NCBI GenBank assembly: GCA_016709385.1
Contig: JADJMW010000022.1
Location: 124,001-188,000 of the forward strand
Direction: 5' to 3'
Length of the DNA: 64,000 bases
Source: Candidatus Rubrivivax defluviihabitans
GTDB lineage: Bacteria > Pseudomonadota > Gammaproteobacteria > Burkholderiales > Burkholderiaceae_C
Position numbers and translations under genes: made by a program. The notes beneath the pieces were generated by a model. That model saw nothing but the letters and a program-made list of their open reading frames with translations. It ran no database searches and was not told the DNA's origin. Of the stretch, positions 24,816 through 33,090 are shown piece after piece. Numbering within the stretch: position 1 is the stretch's first letter; every line of letters starts with the position of its first letter.

Positions 24816-25573
24816 GCCGTCGCCGCTGAGCGCACGGCCTCGCGCTCGGCGCTGGTCAGTGCCACCTTGTCGCGCAGGTACAGCGGCAAGGCCTCGGCCG
24901 CGTCCACGCCCTGCCCGGTGCGCGCCGTTTGCACGGCCAGCCGCAGCAAGGCGCCGGCGCGGTCTCGTTCGGCCTCGATGCGGTCGCCGCCGGCCGGCAG
25001 GCCCAGCCTCGGCCCGAAAGCCGCCAGCGCTGAACCAGCCACTGCCTGACCCGTGGCGCCGGCCCAGGCCTCGGCCAGTGCCGGCAGGCTGCACAAGGCC
25101 GGCCATTGCAGCACCTGCCAGTCCCCGCCTTGCCAGCGGTAACGGCCGGCATAGACCTCGTCCATGCGCGCGTCCATGGCCACCCCGACCTCGAATGCCG
25201 CGGCGTCGGGTGCGGCCTGCGCGCGGGCATCCTCGGCCACGATGAGCAGACTGTCGATCGGCAGCAACGGCCGCGCCAGACCCAGCCCCAGCCCCTGCGC
25301 CACGGCGCAGGCCGTGCGCAGGCCCGTGAAGGCGCCGGGGCCGCGGCCGAAGGCCACGGCGTCCAGGTCGGCCAGCGTCAGCCGTGCCTGCGCCAGCAGG
25401 CCGTGCACCTGCGGCAGCAGCGCCGCCGAGGCTGCCGCACCGCCCGCGGCCAGCCGGGTGAACCCGGCCCCGTCGCGGCCCTGCAGGGCCAGCGCCAGGT
25501 GCTCGGTGGAGGTATCGAAAGCCAGCAGGCAGGCACTGGCTGGCAAGGCTTCAGGCGGCTCGGCGAAAGACAT
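24812..25573 (-). CDS. tsaB: tRNA t6A synthesis protein TsaB
   Basis: TsaB is the partner of TsaD in making threonylcarbamoyl-adenosine-37 of tRNA. The 253-residue ASKHA-fold protein starts with LLAFDTSTEHLALAL, then LADLDAVAFGRGPGAFTGLR and TACAVAQGLGLGLA. The gene starts a tsaB-rimI-udg operon. tsaC, which supplies the threonylcarbamoyl-AMP, is also in this window at 28.4 kb. Confidence 0.93.
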   Translation of the reverse strand: MSFAEPPEALPASACLLAFDTSTEHLALALQGRDGAGFTRLAAGGAAASAALLPQVHGLLAQARLTLADLDAVAFGRGPGAFTGLRTACAVAQGLGLGLARPLLPIDSLLIVAEDARAQAAPDAAAFEVGVAMDARMDEVYAGRYRWQGGDWQVLQWPALCSLPALAEAWAGATGQAVAGSALAAFGPRLGLPAGGDRIEAERDRAGALLRLAVQTARTGQGVDAAEALPLYLRDKVALTSAEREAVRSAATA

Positions 25574-25596
25574 CTGGCCAGTTTAGCCGTGCGATC

Positions 25597-27078
25597 ATGC
25601 GCGCCATGTTGCGAATCCGGGCTGCCCTTTGCGCCGCGCTGATCTGCGGCGCCGCGGCGCTGGCACCGCTGCAGGCGGCGCAGAACCTGCCCCCCGAAGT
25701 GCAGGCGGCGTTGCAGCGCGCCCGCGTCCCGGCCATCGCGCTGTCGGTCGTGGTGCAGGACGTCGGCGGCGGCCGGCCGGTGCTGCACTGGCGGCCGCAC
25801 GAGCCGGTGAATCCGGCCTCGCTGGCCAAGCTGCTGACCACCGCCGCGGCGCTGGACCGGCTGGGACCGGCCTGGCGCTGGCGCACGCCGGTATGGCTGG
25901 ACGGCCCGCTGCGCGACGGCGTGCTGGACGGCTCGCTCGTCATCCAGGGCAGCGGCGACCCGACGCTGGTGCTGGAACGTGTGTGGCTGCTGCTGCGCCG
26001 CGTGCAGGCGCTGGGCGTGCGCGAGATCCGCGGCGATATCGTGCTCGACGGCAGCGCCTTTGCCGTGGCCGAGGCCGACCCCGGCGACTTCGACGGCGAA
26101 GCGCTGCGCCCCTATAACGTGCGGCCTGCGGCGCTGCTGCTCAATTTCCGCTCGGTGATCTACACCTTCGTGCCCGACGCCGCCGCCGGCGTGGCGCATG
26201 TGGTGGCCGAGCCGCCGCTGGCGGCCACGGTGGTCGACGCCAGCGTGCCGCTGGCCGCCGGCCCCTGCGGCGACTGGCGGGCGGCGCTCAAGGCCGGCTT
26301 CGAGGCCGGTCGCACGCGCTTTGCGGGGAGCTACGCCACGGCCTGCGGCGAACAGACCTGGCCGGTGGCCGACCCGCAGCCCGCCACTTACGACGCACGC
26401 CTGCTCGAGGCGCTGTGGCGCGAGATGGGCGGCCGGCTGCACGGTCGCGCGCGCGCGGGGCCGGCACCGGCGCAGGCCCGGCCGGCCTTCGAGTGGCTTT
26501 CGCCGCCGCTGGCCGAAGTGGTGCGCGACATCAACAAGTACAGCAACAACCTGATGGCGCAACAGCTGTTCCTCACGCTGGCGCTGCAGGCGGCGCCGCA
26601 GCAGCCGGCCACCGAGGAGGCCGCGCGCGCGCTGCTCAGCCAGTGGATGGCCGAGCGCAGCGCCGACCCAGGACCGGCCGGTGGCCGCGCCGAGTCCGCG
26701 CTGCCCGCGGCGTCCGCCGCCGCGCAACCGGTCCTCGACAACGGCTCGGGCCTGTCGCGCCACACGCGCATCAGCGCCCAGCAGATGGCGCGGCTGCTGC
26801 TGCAGGCCTACGACAGCCCGGTGATGAGCGAGCTGATGTCGTCGCTGCCGATCACGGGCCTGGACGGCACGCTGCGCCGCTCGCGCGCCACGCCGGGCCA
26901 GGCGCACCTGAAGACGGGCTCGCTGCGCGACGTCAACGGCGTGGCCGGCTACGTGCTCTCCGACAGCGGCCGCCGCTACGTGCTGGTGGCCATCGTCAAC
27001 CACCCGCAGGCGGCTGCGGCGCGGCCGGCGCTGGATGCGCTGGTGCAATGGACGCTGCGCGACGCACCGCGGCGTTGA
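25597..27078 (+). CDS. dacB: D-alanyl-D-alanine carboxypeptidase/endopeptidase (PBP4)
   Basis: A 493-residue exported class C penicillin-binding protein that trims or cleaves peptidoglycan peptides. Residues 1-28 are a signal peptide. The S-x-x-K motif is NPASLAK with S75, SxN lies in DINKYSNNLMAQQ, and the KTG motif is HLKTGSLRDVNG. The large insertion between SxxK and SxN is as in E. coli DacB. Alternative starts at 25597 and 25606 both leave a good signal peptide. Confidence 0.93.
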   Translation: MRAMLRIRAALCAALICGAAALAPLQAAQNLPPEVQAALQRARVPAIALSVVVQDVGGGRPVLHWRPHEPVNPASLAKLLTTAAALDRLGPAWRWRTPVWLDGPLRDGVLDGSLVIQGSGDPTLVLERVWLLLRRVQALGVREIRGDIVLDGSAFAVAEADPGDFDGEALRPYNVRPAALLLNFRSVIYTFVPDAAAGVAHVVAEPPLAATVVDASVPLAAGPCGDWRAALKAGFEAGRTRFAGSYATACGEQTWPVADPQPATYDARLLEALWREMGGRLHGRARAGPAPAQARPAFEWLSPPLAEVVRDINKYSNNLMAQQLFLTLALQAAPQQPATEEAARALLSQWMAERSADPGPAGGRAESALPAASAAAQPVLDNGSGLSRHTRISAQQMARLLLQAYDSPVMSELMSSLPITGLDGTLRRSRATPGQAHLKTGSLRDVNGVAGYVLSDSGRRYVLVAIVNHPQAAAARPALDALVQWTLRDAPRR

Positions 27079-27089
27079 TCGGACCTTCG

Positions 27090-27371
27090 ATGATCCTGCA
27101 AGACCTTCTGGGCTACCTCGCGGCCACGCTGACCACGGCGGCCTTCGTGCCGCAGGCGCTGCTGACGCTGCGCACGCGCGACGTGCGCGGCATCTCGCTG
27201 GGCATGTACGGCGCCTTCACGCTGGGCGTGGCGCTGTGGCTGGCCTACGGCCTGGCGCTGGGCGAGTGGCCGATCGTCGCCGCCAATGCGGTGACGCTGG
27301 CACTGTCGGCCACCATCCTGGCGGTGAAGGTGCTGGAAGACCGCAAGCGGCGCCCTGCGCCACCGGCCTGA
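27090..27371 (+). CDS. SemiSWEET transporter
   Basis: A 93-residue, three-helix membrane protein. It has the PQ-type motif of SemiSWEET sugar transporters, AAFVPQALLTLRTRDVRGIS, in the first helix and loop, then LGMYGAFTLGVALWLAYG and a last helix followed by a basic tail. The functional unit is a dimer; the sugar is unknown. It begins 11 bp after dacB. Confidence 0.88.
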   Translation: MILQDLLGYLAATLTTAAFVPQALLTLRTRDVRGISLGMYGAFTLGVALWLAYGLALGEWPIVAANAVTLALSATILAVKVLEDRKRRPAPPA

Positions 27372-27375
27372 ACGG

Positions 27376-28332
27376 TCAGAACGGGTTGCGGCTCGCGCGG
27401 TCGATGGCCAGCGTGGCCAGTTGCGACTGCCCGAAGCCGGACATGCGGGTGTCGTCGGCCCACAGGTGCGTGAATGCGGTGGCGCCAGGCACCAGGGTGG
27501 CGGTGCTGCACAACGGCACCGCCACGGTACAAGCCCCTTCGGTCACGTTCAAGCTCCCCGGGTTGTCGGCGATCGCGCGGAACTGCAGGTCGGCCTGCAC
27601 CAGGCCGATATAGCGCCCGTCGAGCAGGATATTGACGCCCAGTTGCTCGTTGAAAGCCGTGGTCAGGTCGGTCAGGAGCAACGCTCGGTCGATGTCGGTG
27701 TGCAGCGCCCTTTCCTTCCGCGCAAAAGGCGTCAGGCCCAGGCTGGGCAGGTCGGAGACCACCACCCTGGCGCCCAGTTTGACGAGCGCATTGACGGCCA
27801 GCGCCAGTTGCCTGCCACGCGACCGTGCCTCGTTCAGCAGGGCGTCCCGCGATTCGGCCGGATAGCGTGCATAGAGCTCGAGAACGTCGTTGGCCCCGGC
27901 CAGCATGGTGGCCAGGTCCTTGTCGCCGAACTGGTTGTCGACCTGGAGCGCGGCCCGTGCGACCTGCCGCGTGACGTCATCCACCGTGGCCCCGGCCTCG
28001 GCGAAGATGTATGCCTTCGGTTCCAGGCCGTTCGGATTGCACTCGGCAGGGACGAAGCCATACAGCGACGCCACCGACTGCACCCAGGTCACATTCAGCC
28101 GGCAGTCCACGTTGCCTTCGCTGTCGAGGCCGTTGATGCTGTACTTCAGGCCGTTGCCGGCGGGCGACCCGGTGAGCACACTCGTCTCGTCGCCGAAGGC
28201 GAAGACACGCTGGGCGATGAACGGCTCGTACTGCGAGGTGCTGCCACCGCAGGCGGCCACCAAGGCGGCGACAGCCAGCAGTCCGGCCGCGACACGGGGC
28301 CATTGCGCACGGGCCAGGCGGGAAAGAATCAT
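27376..28332 (-). CDS. SGNH/GDSL hydrolase-like lipoprotein lacking the usual catalytic serine
   Basis: A 318-residue lipoprotein (lipobox LVAACGG, C28). The fold signature of SGNH hydrolases is visible: block I as VFAFGDETSVL (residues 43-53), block III as AGANDVLELY (145-154), and a C-terminal block-V-like WADDTRMSGFGQ (291-302). In block I, where FGDS carries the nucleophile, this protein has FGDE (E49); where D..H is expected near the end it has D..R. Related Burkholderiales proteins show the same GDE form, so it is a family trait rather than a mutation here. It may be a non-hydrolytic binding protein or use another mechanism. Between SemiSWEET (convergent) and tsaC. Confidence 0.75.
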   Translation of the reverse strand: MILSRLARAQWPRVAAGLLAVAALVAACGGSTSQYEPFIAQRVFAFGDETSVLTGSPAGNGLKYSINGLDSEGNVDCRLNVTWVQSVASLYGFVPAECNPNGLEPKAYIFAEAGATVDDVTRQVARAALQVDNQFGDKDLATMLAGANDVLELYARYPAESRDALLNEARSRGRQLALAVNALVKLGARVVVSDLPSLGLTPFARKERALHTDIDRALLLTDLTTAFNEQLGVNILLDGRYIGLVQADLQFRAIADNPGSLNVTEGACTVAVPLCSTATLVPGATAFTHLWADDTRMSGFGQSQLATLAIDRASRNPF

Positions 28333-28384
28333 CAGTGCTCCGAAAGCGGGTTCGTGCTGGGCAAGGGTCCTGGGCGGCGCCCGG

Positions 28385-29365
28385 TCAGGCGGCTGCGGCG
28401 CGGCCGAGCCGGTCCCGCACACCCTCCCATTCCGGGCCTGGCGGCGGCCGCTCGACCCAGATGGCCGCAACGCCGGCGGCGTCGAACTCGCGCAACACCG
28501 CGAACAGTTCGTGCGCCACCGCTGCCGCATCGGCCGGCATGGCCCGATGGACCCAGCCGGCCCCCGGCGCAGGCACCAGCCGGGAATATACCCCCACCAC
28601 CGGGCCGGCCCGGGCCGGCGCTTGCAGTCGGGCCTGCAGCTCCGCCGTGTCCAGCATCTGCAGCGCAGCCGCCGGCGCGTAGTGCGAGGCCAGCGTGCCG
28701 GGGGCGCGCGGCGAAGCCGCATCGGGGGCGGCCAGCGGCACCCCGAGCACGGCTTCCAGTGCGGCGCGCCCGATCTGACCCGGGCGCAGCAGCGCCGGCT
28801 GCTGGCGCGTGCAGTCGACGATGGCCGACTCGATACCCACTTCGCAGGCGCCGCCGTCCAGCACCGCCAGCGCGTCGCCGAACTCCTGACGCACATGCGC
28901 CGCCGTGGTGGGGCTGACGCGCCCGTAGCGGTTGGCGCTGGGTGCGGCCACACCAGGCACGCCCAGGCGCGCCGCCTCGCGCAGCAGGGCCAGTGCCACC
29001 GGGTGCGCGGGCATGCGCAGGCCGATGCTCGCCTGCCCGCCCGCGGCCGCGCTGGCGCAGCCGGGCCGGCGCGGCAGGATCACGGTCAGCGGGCCGGGCC
29101 AGAAGGCGGACATGAGGCGCCGGGCCGCTTCATCGAAGCTGGCAGCGAAGACGAGGGCCCCGGCCGCGTCGGCCACGTGCACGATCAACGGGTGGTCGGC
29201 CGGGCGTCCCTTGGCGGCGAAGATGCGCGCCACCGCCGCGTCGTCGTCGGCTCGGGCGCCCAGGCCGTAGACGGTCTCGGTGGGAAAGGCCACCAGTTCG
29301 CCCGCGGCCAGCAAGGCGGCCGCGGCCTGCACGGCCCGGGGGTCGTGGCCCGGCAGCAAGGGCAT
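28385..29365 (-). CDS. tsaC: L-threonylcarbamoyladenylate synthase (Sua5/TsaC type)
   Basis: The enzyme forms threonylcarbamoyl-AMP for t6A of tRNA. The 326-residue protein has the YrdC domain: LVAFPTETVYGLGARADDD, KGRPADHPLIVHV, WPGPLTVILP and VAAPSANRYGRVSPTTAAHV. About 110 further residues after SHYAP are the Sua5-type C-terminal domain, so it is the long form. The ATG at 29365 lies 14 bp after purK on the same strand; purE-purK-tsaC form one unit. Confidence 0.94.
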   Translation of the reverse strand: MPLLPGHDPRAVQAAAALLAAGELVAFPTETVYGLGARADDDAAVARIFAAKGRPADHPLIVHVADAAGALVFAASFDEAARRLMSAFWPGPLTVILPRRPGCASAAAGGQASIGLRMPAHPVALALLREAARLGVPGVAAPSANRYGRVSPTTAAHVRQEFGDALAVLDGGACEVGIESAIVDCTRQQPALLRPGQIGRAALEAVLGVPLAAPDAASPRAPGTLASHYAPAAALQMLDTAELQARLQAPARAGPVVGVYSRLVPAPGAGWVHRAMPADAAAVAHELFAVLREFDAAGVAAIWVERPPPGPEWEGVRDRLGRAAAA

Positions 29366-29379
29366 CGCGCCAGTCGCGT

Positions 29380-30603
29380 TCAGAAGGCGGGCAGGCCGAG
29401 CAGGGCAGCCACCTGCAGGGCCGTGGCACGCGCCGCGGCGGGGTCGGCCGCGGTGACCGTGACGTGGCCCATCTTGCGCCCGCGCCGCGCCTCGGCCTTG
29501 CCGTACAAGTGCAGGTGCACGCCGGGCAGCGCCAGCAGGCCCGCCCAGTCGGGTGGGCGCGGCTGCGGGCCGACGGCAAACCACAAGTCGCCCAGCAGGT
29601 TGAGCATCACGGCCGCCGAATGCAGGCGCGGCCGCACCAGTGGCAACGCAGCCAGCGTGCGCAGCTGCAGGTCGAACTGCGACACGTCGCAGGCGTCGAG
29701 GCTGTAGTGACCCGAGTTGTGCGGCCGCGGCGCCATCTCGTTGGCCACCAGCGAACCGTCGGCCAGCACGAAGAACTCCACGCACAACACGCCCACGTAG
29801 CCCAGCGCGCCGGCCAGCCGCGTGGCCAGCGCCACGGCCTGCGCGGCGGTGGACTCGGCGATGCCGGGCGCAGGCACTTGCGTCACCGCCAGGATGCCGC
29901 CCCGGTGCAGGTTCTGCTGCACCGGCAGGTGCACCACCTGCCCATCGTGCCCGCGCGCGACGATGACGCTGATCTCGTGACGCAGGGGCAGCCGCTGCTC
30001 GAGCACGCAGGGCACGCTGCCTAGCGCGGACCAGGCAGCGGGCAGGTCTTCGGCGCGTTCGACGGGGGCCTGGCCCTTGCCGTCGTAGCCCAGCCGCGAG
30101 GTCTTCAGGATGCCGGGCAGCAGCGCCAGTGCGGCCGGCGCGGTGGTGTCGGCCGCCGACTCGACCAGGGCATGCGGCGCACACGGCACGCCGGCCTGCA
30201 AGAAGCAGCGCTTTTCCAGCGCGCGGTGCTGGCACACCTGCACCGCGGCGGGTGGCGGCGACACCGGCAGCGAATCGGCCAGCGCGCTCAGCGTGGCCGC
30301 GGGCACGTTCTCGAATTCGGTCGTGACGGCGGCGCAAATCGTCCGCAACTGCGCCAGCGCGGCGGGGTCGGTGTAGGGCGCGTCCAGGTGCAGGTCGGCC
30401 GCGGCGCCGGCGGGGCTGGCGGCGTCGGGTTCGAGCACCGCGACGCGGTAGCCGTGACGCTGCGCCGCATGCACGAACATGCGCCCGAGCTGGCCACCGC
30501 CGAGCACGCCGAGCATCAGGCTGCCGGGCGGCAGCGGCGAGCGCAGCGACGGTGCCGCGAGCCCGTCGGGTGACGGCCGAGGCGCCGGGTCTGCCGTGTT
30601 CAC
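29380..30603 (-). CDS. purK: N5-carboxyaminoimidazole ribonucleotide synthase
   Basis: PurK, an ATP-grasp enzyme, makes N5-CAIR from AIR, bicarbonate and ATP. The 407-residue protein carries a 28-residue N-terminal tail before LMLGVLGGGQLGRMFVHAA, then ILKTSRLGYDGKGQ (ATP loop) and EFFVLADGSLVANEMAPRPHNSGH. The start overlaps the purE stop by four bases. Confidence 0.96.
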   Translation of the reverse strand: MNTADPAPRPSPDGLAAPSLRSPLPPGSLMLGVLGGGQLGRMFVHAAQRHGYRVAVLEPDAASPAGAAADLHLDAPYTDPAALAQLRTICAAVTTEFENVPAATLSALADSLPVSPPPAAVQVCQHRALEKRCFLQAGVPCAPHALVESAADTTAPAALALLPGILKTSRLGYDGKGQAPVERAEDLPAAWSALGSVPCVLEQRLPLRHEISVIVARGHDGQVVHLPVQQNLHRGGILAVTQVPAPGIAESTAAQAVALATRLAGALGYVGVLCVEFFVLADGSLVANEMAPRPHNSGHYSLDACDVSQFDLQLRTLAALPLVRPRLHSAAVMLNLLGDLWFAVGPQPRPPDWAGLLALPGVHLHLYGKAEARRGRKMGHVTVTAADPAAARATALQVAALLGLPAF

Positions 30604-31088
30604 CGCAGGTCCTGCGTCATGGCGCGGGCAGCGTCGGTCTGTCGTGCCCGGAATTCGTTCAGGCGCTGGCGCAGGGTGTCGTCGTGGGCGGCCAGCATGG
30701 CCACCGCGAACAACGCCGCATTGGCGGCGCCGGCCGCGCCGATGGCGAAGGTGGCCACGGGAATGCCCTTGGGCATCTGCACGATGGAATACAGCGAGTC
30801 CACGCCGTTCAGGTGTTTGCTGGCCACCGGCACGCCCAGCACCGGCACCATGGTCTTGGCCGCCAGCATGCCCGGCAGGTGCGCCGCCCCGCCCGCACCG
30901 GCGATGATGGCGCGCAGCCCGCGCGCCGCCGCCTGGTCGGCAAAGGCAAACATGTCGTCGGGCATGCGATGCGCAGAGACGACACGACGTTCGTGCGGCA
31001 CCTGAAACCCGTCGAGGGTTTCCGCGGCGTGACGGAGGGTCTCCCAGTCGCTGGATGAGCCCATGACTATGCTGATAAGGGGGGGCAT
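30600..31088 (-). CDS. purE: N5-carboxyaminoimidazole ribonucleotide mutase
   Basis: PurE moves the carboxyl of N5-CAIR to C4 of the imidazole. The 162-residue class I enzyme shows IVMGSSSDWETLRHA, VVSAHRMP, AGAGGAAHLPGM and GVPVASKHLNGVDSLYSIVQMP. The ATG at 31088 has no clear Shine-Dalgarno; a TAATAA sequence (-10-like) lies only 7 bases upstream. The upstream gene is the low-G+C orphan, from which purE is separated by 73 bp of AT-rich sequence. Confidence 0.96.
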   Translation of the reverse strand: MPPLISIVMGSSSDWETLRHAAETLDGFQVPHERRVVSAHRMPDDMFAFADQAAARGLRAIIAGAGGAAHLPGMLAAKTMVPVLGVPVASKHLNGVDSLYSIVQMPKGIPVATFAIGAAGAANAALFAVAMLAAHDDTLRQRLNEFRARQTDAARAMTQDLR

Positions 31089-31161
31089 AGGCCGTTTATT
31101 AGAATGCTGCACACTCAAAAGATTGCACAGGGTTACTGATACATAAATTTCAAGACTTCTT

Positions 31162-32256
31162 CTAATCAACGCTCGCGAAAGATCGCAGGCTTTCAATTAG
31201 TAGTGATCGCATATGCTCATACTTCGTCGATAAACGCCCGAATAATTCCTTCGCATCGCTCTCCATACCCATTGATGAATCTTCAGCACACATTAATCGT
31301 CGCATCCAAGCAGCGACCAATTGCTCATCAACGTCAAGCCGTTCGAAAGTCGACCAATCGATTGAACTATAGGTTGATCTGGCGTCCGTATGTCGACCTA
31401 AACGCTGGAAACAGAAGGACACTTCAAGGTCTACAAATGATTGATTGAAGTTGTAATCTGCAAATGGTTGAGCATTGCGAATATTCGCTAGCGCATCCAT
31501 AGCCAAAGAATATTTTCCCTCGATAATTAGCAATCTAGCTTCGCACAGATGAACAAAGTTTGTGAGAGCTGCAATCCCCGTGAGAGTCTGAAGATTCTTG
31601 GCAGAAGCGATTTCCATTCGAAGAAGAGATAGTCGATCGGCTTCAATATCTGAAAAACACCGCTCTGCTCGAATCCTTGCCAAACTGAAAGCCGCCCTGT
31701 TATATAACAGCGCCTCAATACTTGCTTGATCGCCGTCCTTGAGGGCATGCTCACGGCTACGCATGAACCAACTCTGGGCAGATCGCGTTTCACCACAGAT
31801 TAGAAAAGAATCGCTAAGCACCATCGCAAGTCTTGCATTTGCGTCGTGATCGTCATCCGTTGCGTGAGCAATCCCGACTTTAAGAGACTTGATCATAGAC
31901 TCGAAGTCTGACGTTTCAAACTCGATATGCGCCTTCCACGCGGAGGCAATAGCAATAACTGAAGCATCCTTCATTGCCAAACCGAGAATCTGGGCTCTTG
32001 CAATGCGATCGAGAGCCAACGGACTCAAGTTTTCGAACAGATGCAGCAAACCCTCCGTCAGCATTATCCATGCAGTAACGTGTCCACTACGACCATCTCC
32101 AAAATGACCACGCAACTTCGCGATAATTTCTCGTGTTTCAGAAAACTTTCCAACTCGCGCGAGATATGATCCCTTTCTTGCAAGAATTTCAGCTCGCTCA
32201 ATATTTGAAGAAGCGACCTTAAGCTCATGATCGAGTCGCGCAAGTAGTTGACTCAT
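31162..32256 (-). CDS. Orphan helical-repeat (TPR-like) protein, low G+C
   Basis: A 364-residue soluble protein I do not recognise. It is almost wholly helical with repeated hairpins resembling tetratricopeptide units, for example near residues 25-50 (ILARKGSYLARVGKFSETRE), 150-190 and 260-310 (ARLLIIEGKYSLAMDAL). There is no signal peptide, membrane helix, DNA-binding or catalytic motif. G+C is about 37-43% in the lines I counted against about 70% around it, and it uses codons its neighbours avoid. I prefer the ATG at 32256: AGGAG at 32266-32270 is spaced 9 bases from it but abuts the alternative ATG at 32265. Two inverted repeats lie upstream. Likely acquired; a regulatory or scaffold role is only a guess. 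Confidence 0.7.
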   Translation of the reverse strand: MSQLLARLDHELKVASSNIERAEILARKGSYLARVGKFSETREIIAKLRGHFGDGRSGHVTAWIMLTEGLLHLFENLSPLALDRIARAQILGLAMKDASVIAIASAWKAHIEFETSDFESMIKSLKVGIAHATDDDHDANARLAMVLSDSFLICGETRSAQSWFMRSREHALKDGDQASIEALLYNRAAFSLARIRAERCFSDIEADRLSLLRMEIASAKNLQTLTGIAALTNFVHLCEARLLIIEGKYSLAMDALANIRNAQPFADYNFNQSFVDLEVSFCFQRLGRHTDARSTYSSIDWSTFERLDVDEQLVAAWMRRLMCAEDSSMGMESDAKELFGRLSTKYEHMRSLLIESLRSFASVD

Positions 32257-32303
32257 GCCGTGCATCTCCTGTGCAAGTGACTCGAATGGATTTCCCCTGT
32301 CAC

Positions 32304-32336
32304 TGGTAAGTCAATTTACCAATGTTCTCTAGAGAA
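32304..32336 (-). promoter_or_regulatory. Inverted repeats in front of the low-G+C orphan gene
   Basis: TGGTAA (32304-32309) and TTACCA (32316-32321) form an inverted repeat with a 6-base spacer, and TTCTCTAGAGAA (32325-32336) is a perfect 12-bp palindrome next to it. On the minus strand TTGACT (32314-32309), a fair -35 hexamer, lies inside the first repeat; the matching -10 is poor. The layout suggests an operator over the promoter of the orphan gene. Confidence 0.45.
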
Positions 32337-32359
32337 TCGGCCGCGGCAGAGACACAGTG

Positions 32360-32387
32360 AAAAAAAGGCCCAGCAACGCCAGGCCTT
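32360..32387 (-). terminator. Rho-independent terminator of the histone-like gene
   Basis: On the minus strand AAGGCC (32387-32382 side) pairs with GGCCTT (32370-32365 side) around a short loop and is followed by a run of seven T. It stands 50 bp after the stop of the histone-like gene and before the orphan gene. Confidence 0.75.
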
Positions 32388-32437
32388 CGAGAGGACAAGG
32401 ATCAAACTCGCCAGCGCGGGTTCTACCTCTTAGTCAC

Positions 32438-32839
32438 TCAGGGCTTATTGCCCGTCGGAAACGGCCAAGCTGCTGCCGGATTCAGCGTTGTTTTCGCAGG
32501 CGCGGCGGCGGGCGCCGCAGGTGCCGCCTTCTTGGCGGCCTTCTTGGGGGCCGCCTTCTTCGTCGCAGGCTTCTTCGCCGCCGCCGGCTTCTTTGCTGCC
32601 GCAGCCTTCTTCGCCGGCGCAGCCTTCTTGGCCGGCGCAGCCTTCTTGGCCGGCGCGGCCTTCTTCGCCGGCGCGGCCTTCTTCGCCGGCGCAGCCTTCT
32701 TCGCCGGCGCAGCCTTCTTCGCCGGCGCCGCCTTCTTCGCCGGTGCGGCCTTCTTCGCCGGTGCGGCCTTCTTCGCCGGTGCAGCCTTCTTCGCCGGTGC
32801 AGCCTTCTTGGCCGGAGCGGCCTTCTTCGCAGTTGCCAT
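32438..32839 (-). CDS. Histone H1-like nucleoid protein with KKAAPA repeats
   Basis: A 133-residue very basic protein: MATA, then twelve exact KKAAPA repeats (residues 5-76), then KKAAAAKKPAAAKKPATKK and a non-repeat tail LNPAAAWPFPTGNKP. It resembles the alanine/lysine/proline tail of eukaryotic H1 and bacterial HctB/AlgP-type DNA-compacting proteins; the tail is typical of Burkholderiales members. There is no globular domain. The strong ribosome site AAGGAGAT lies 5 bases before the ATG at 32839, which suggests high expression. A terminator follows. Confidence 0.88.
   Translation of the reverse strand: MATAKKAAPAKKAAPAKKAAPAKKAAPAKKAAPAKKAAPAKKAAPAKKAAPAKKAAPAKKAAPAKKAAPAKKAAPAKKAAAAKKPAAAKKPATKKAAPKKAAKKAAPAAPAAAPAKTTLNPAAAWPFPTGNKP
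32612..32827 (-). repeat. Twelve tandem 18-bp units in the histone-like gene
   Basis: The units encode KKAAPA. At DNA level they differ only at silent or wobble positions (for example GGCGCA, GGCGCG, GGTGCG and TTCTTG against TTCTTC on the plus strand), so protein repeats are identical while DNA is slightly diverged. Copy number could vary between strains in steps of six residues. Confidence 0.9.
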
Positions 32840-33090
32840 AACGATCTCCTTGATCAAGTTGCAAAGGGCTCCGCGGTGCACAAGGCACTGCGGAGATTCA
32901 CCACCCGGCGGTCTGCTGCGGGGCACGGGCCCTGCAACCGTCGCCCCGGTGCGGTGAACGGGGTCACGAGCTCGGCTGTACTCACGGTCTTTTGCCTGCC
33001 TTGGCTCGTCATTCTTGGGAACTCAGGGAACTCGATCGGCCGCGCGCCTGCCCAGGCTGCGCGGACGCTCCAAATACGGCGCTGGCGCTT

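Noticed and set aside
32612..32827. Regular 18-bp direct repeats as a possible CRISPR array
   Set aside because: Units are contiguous without spacers and encode KKAAPA in a histone-like protein.
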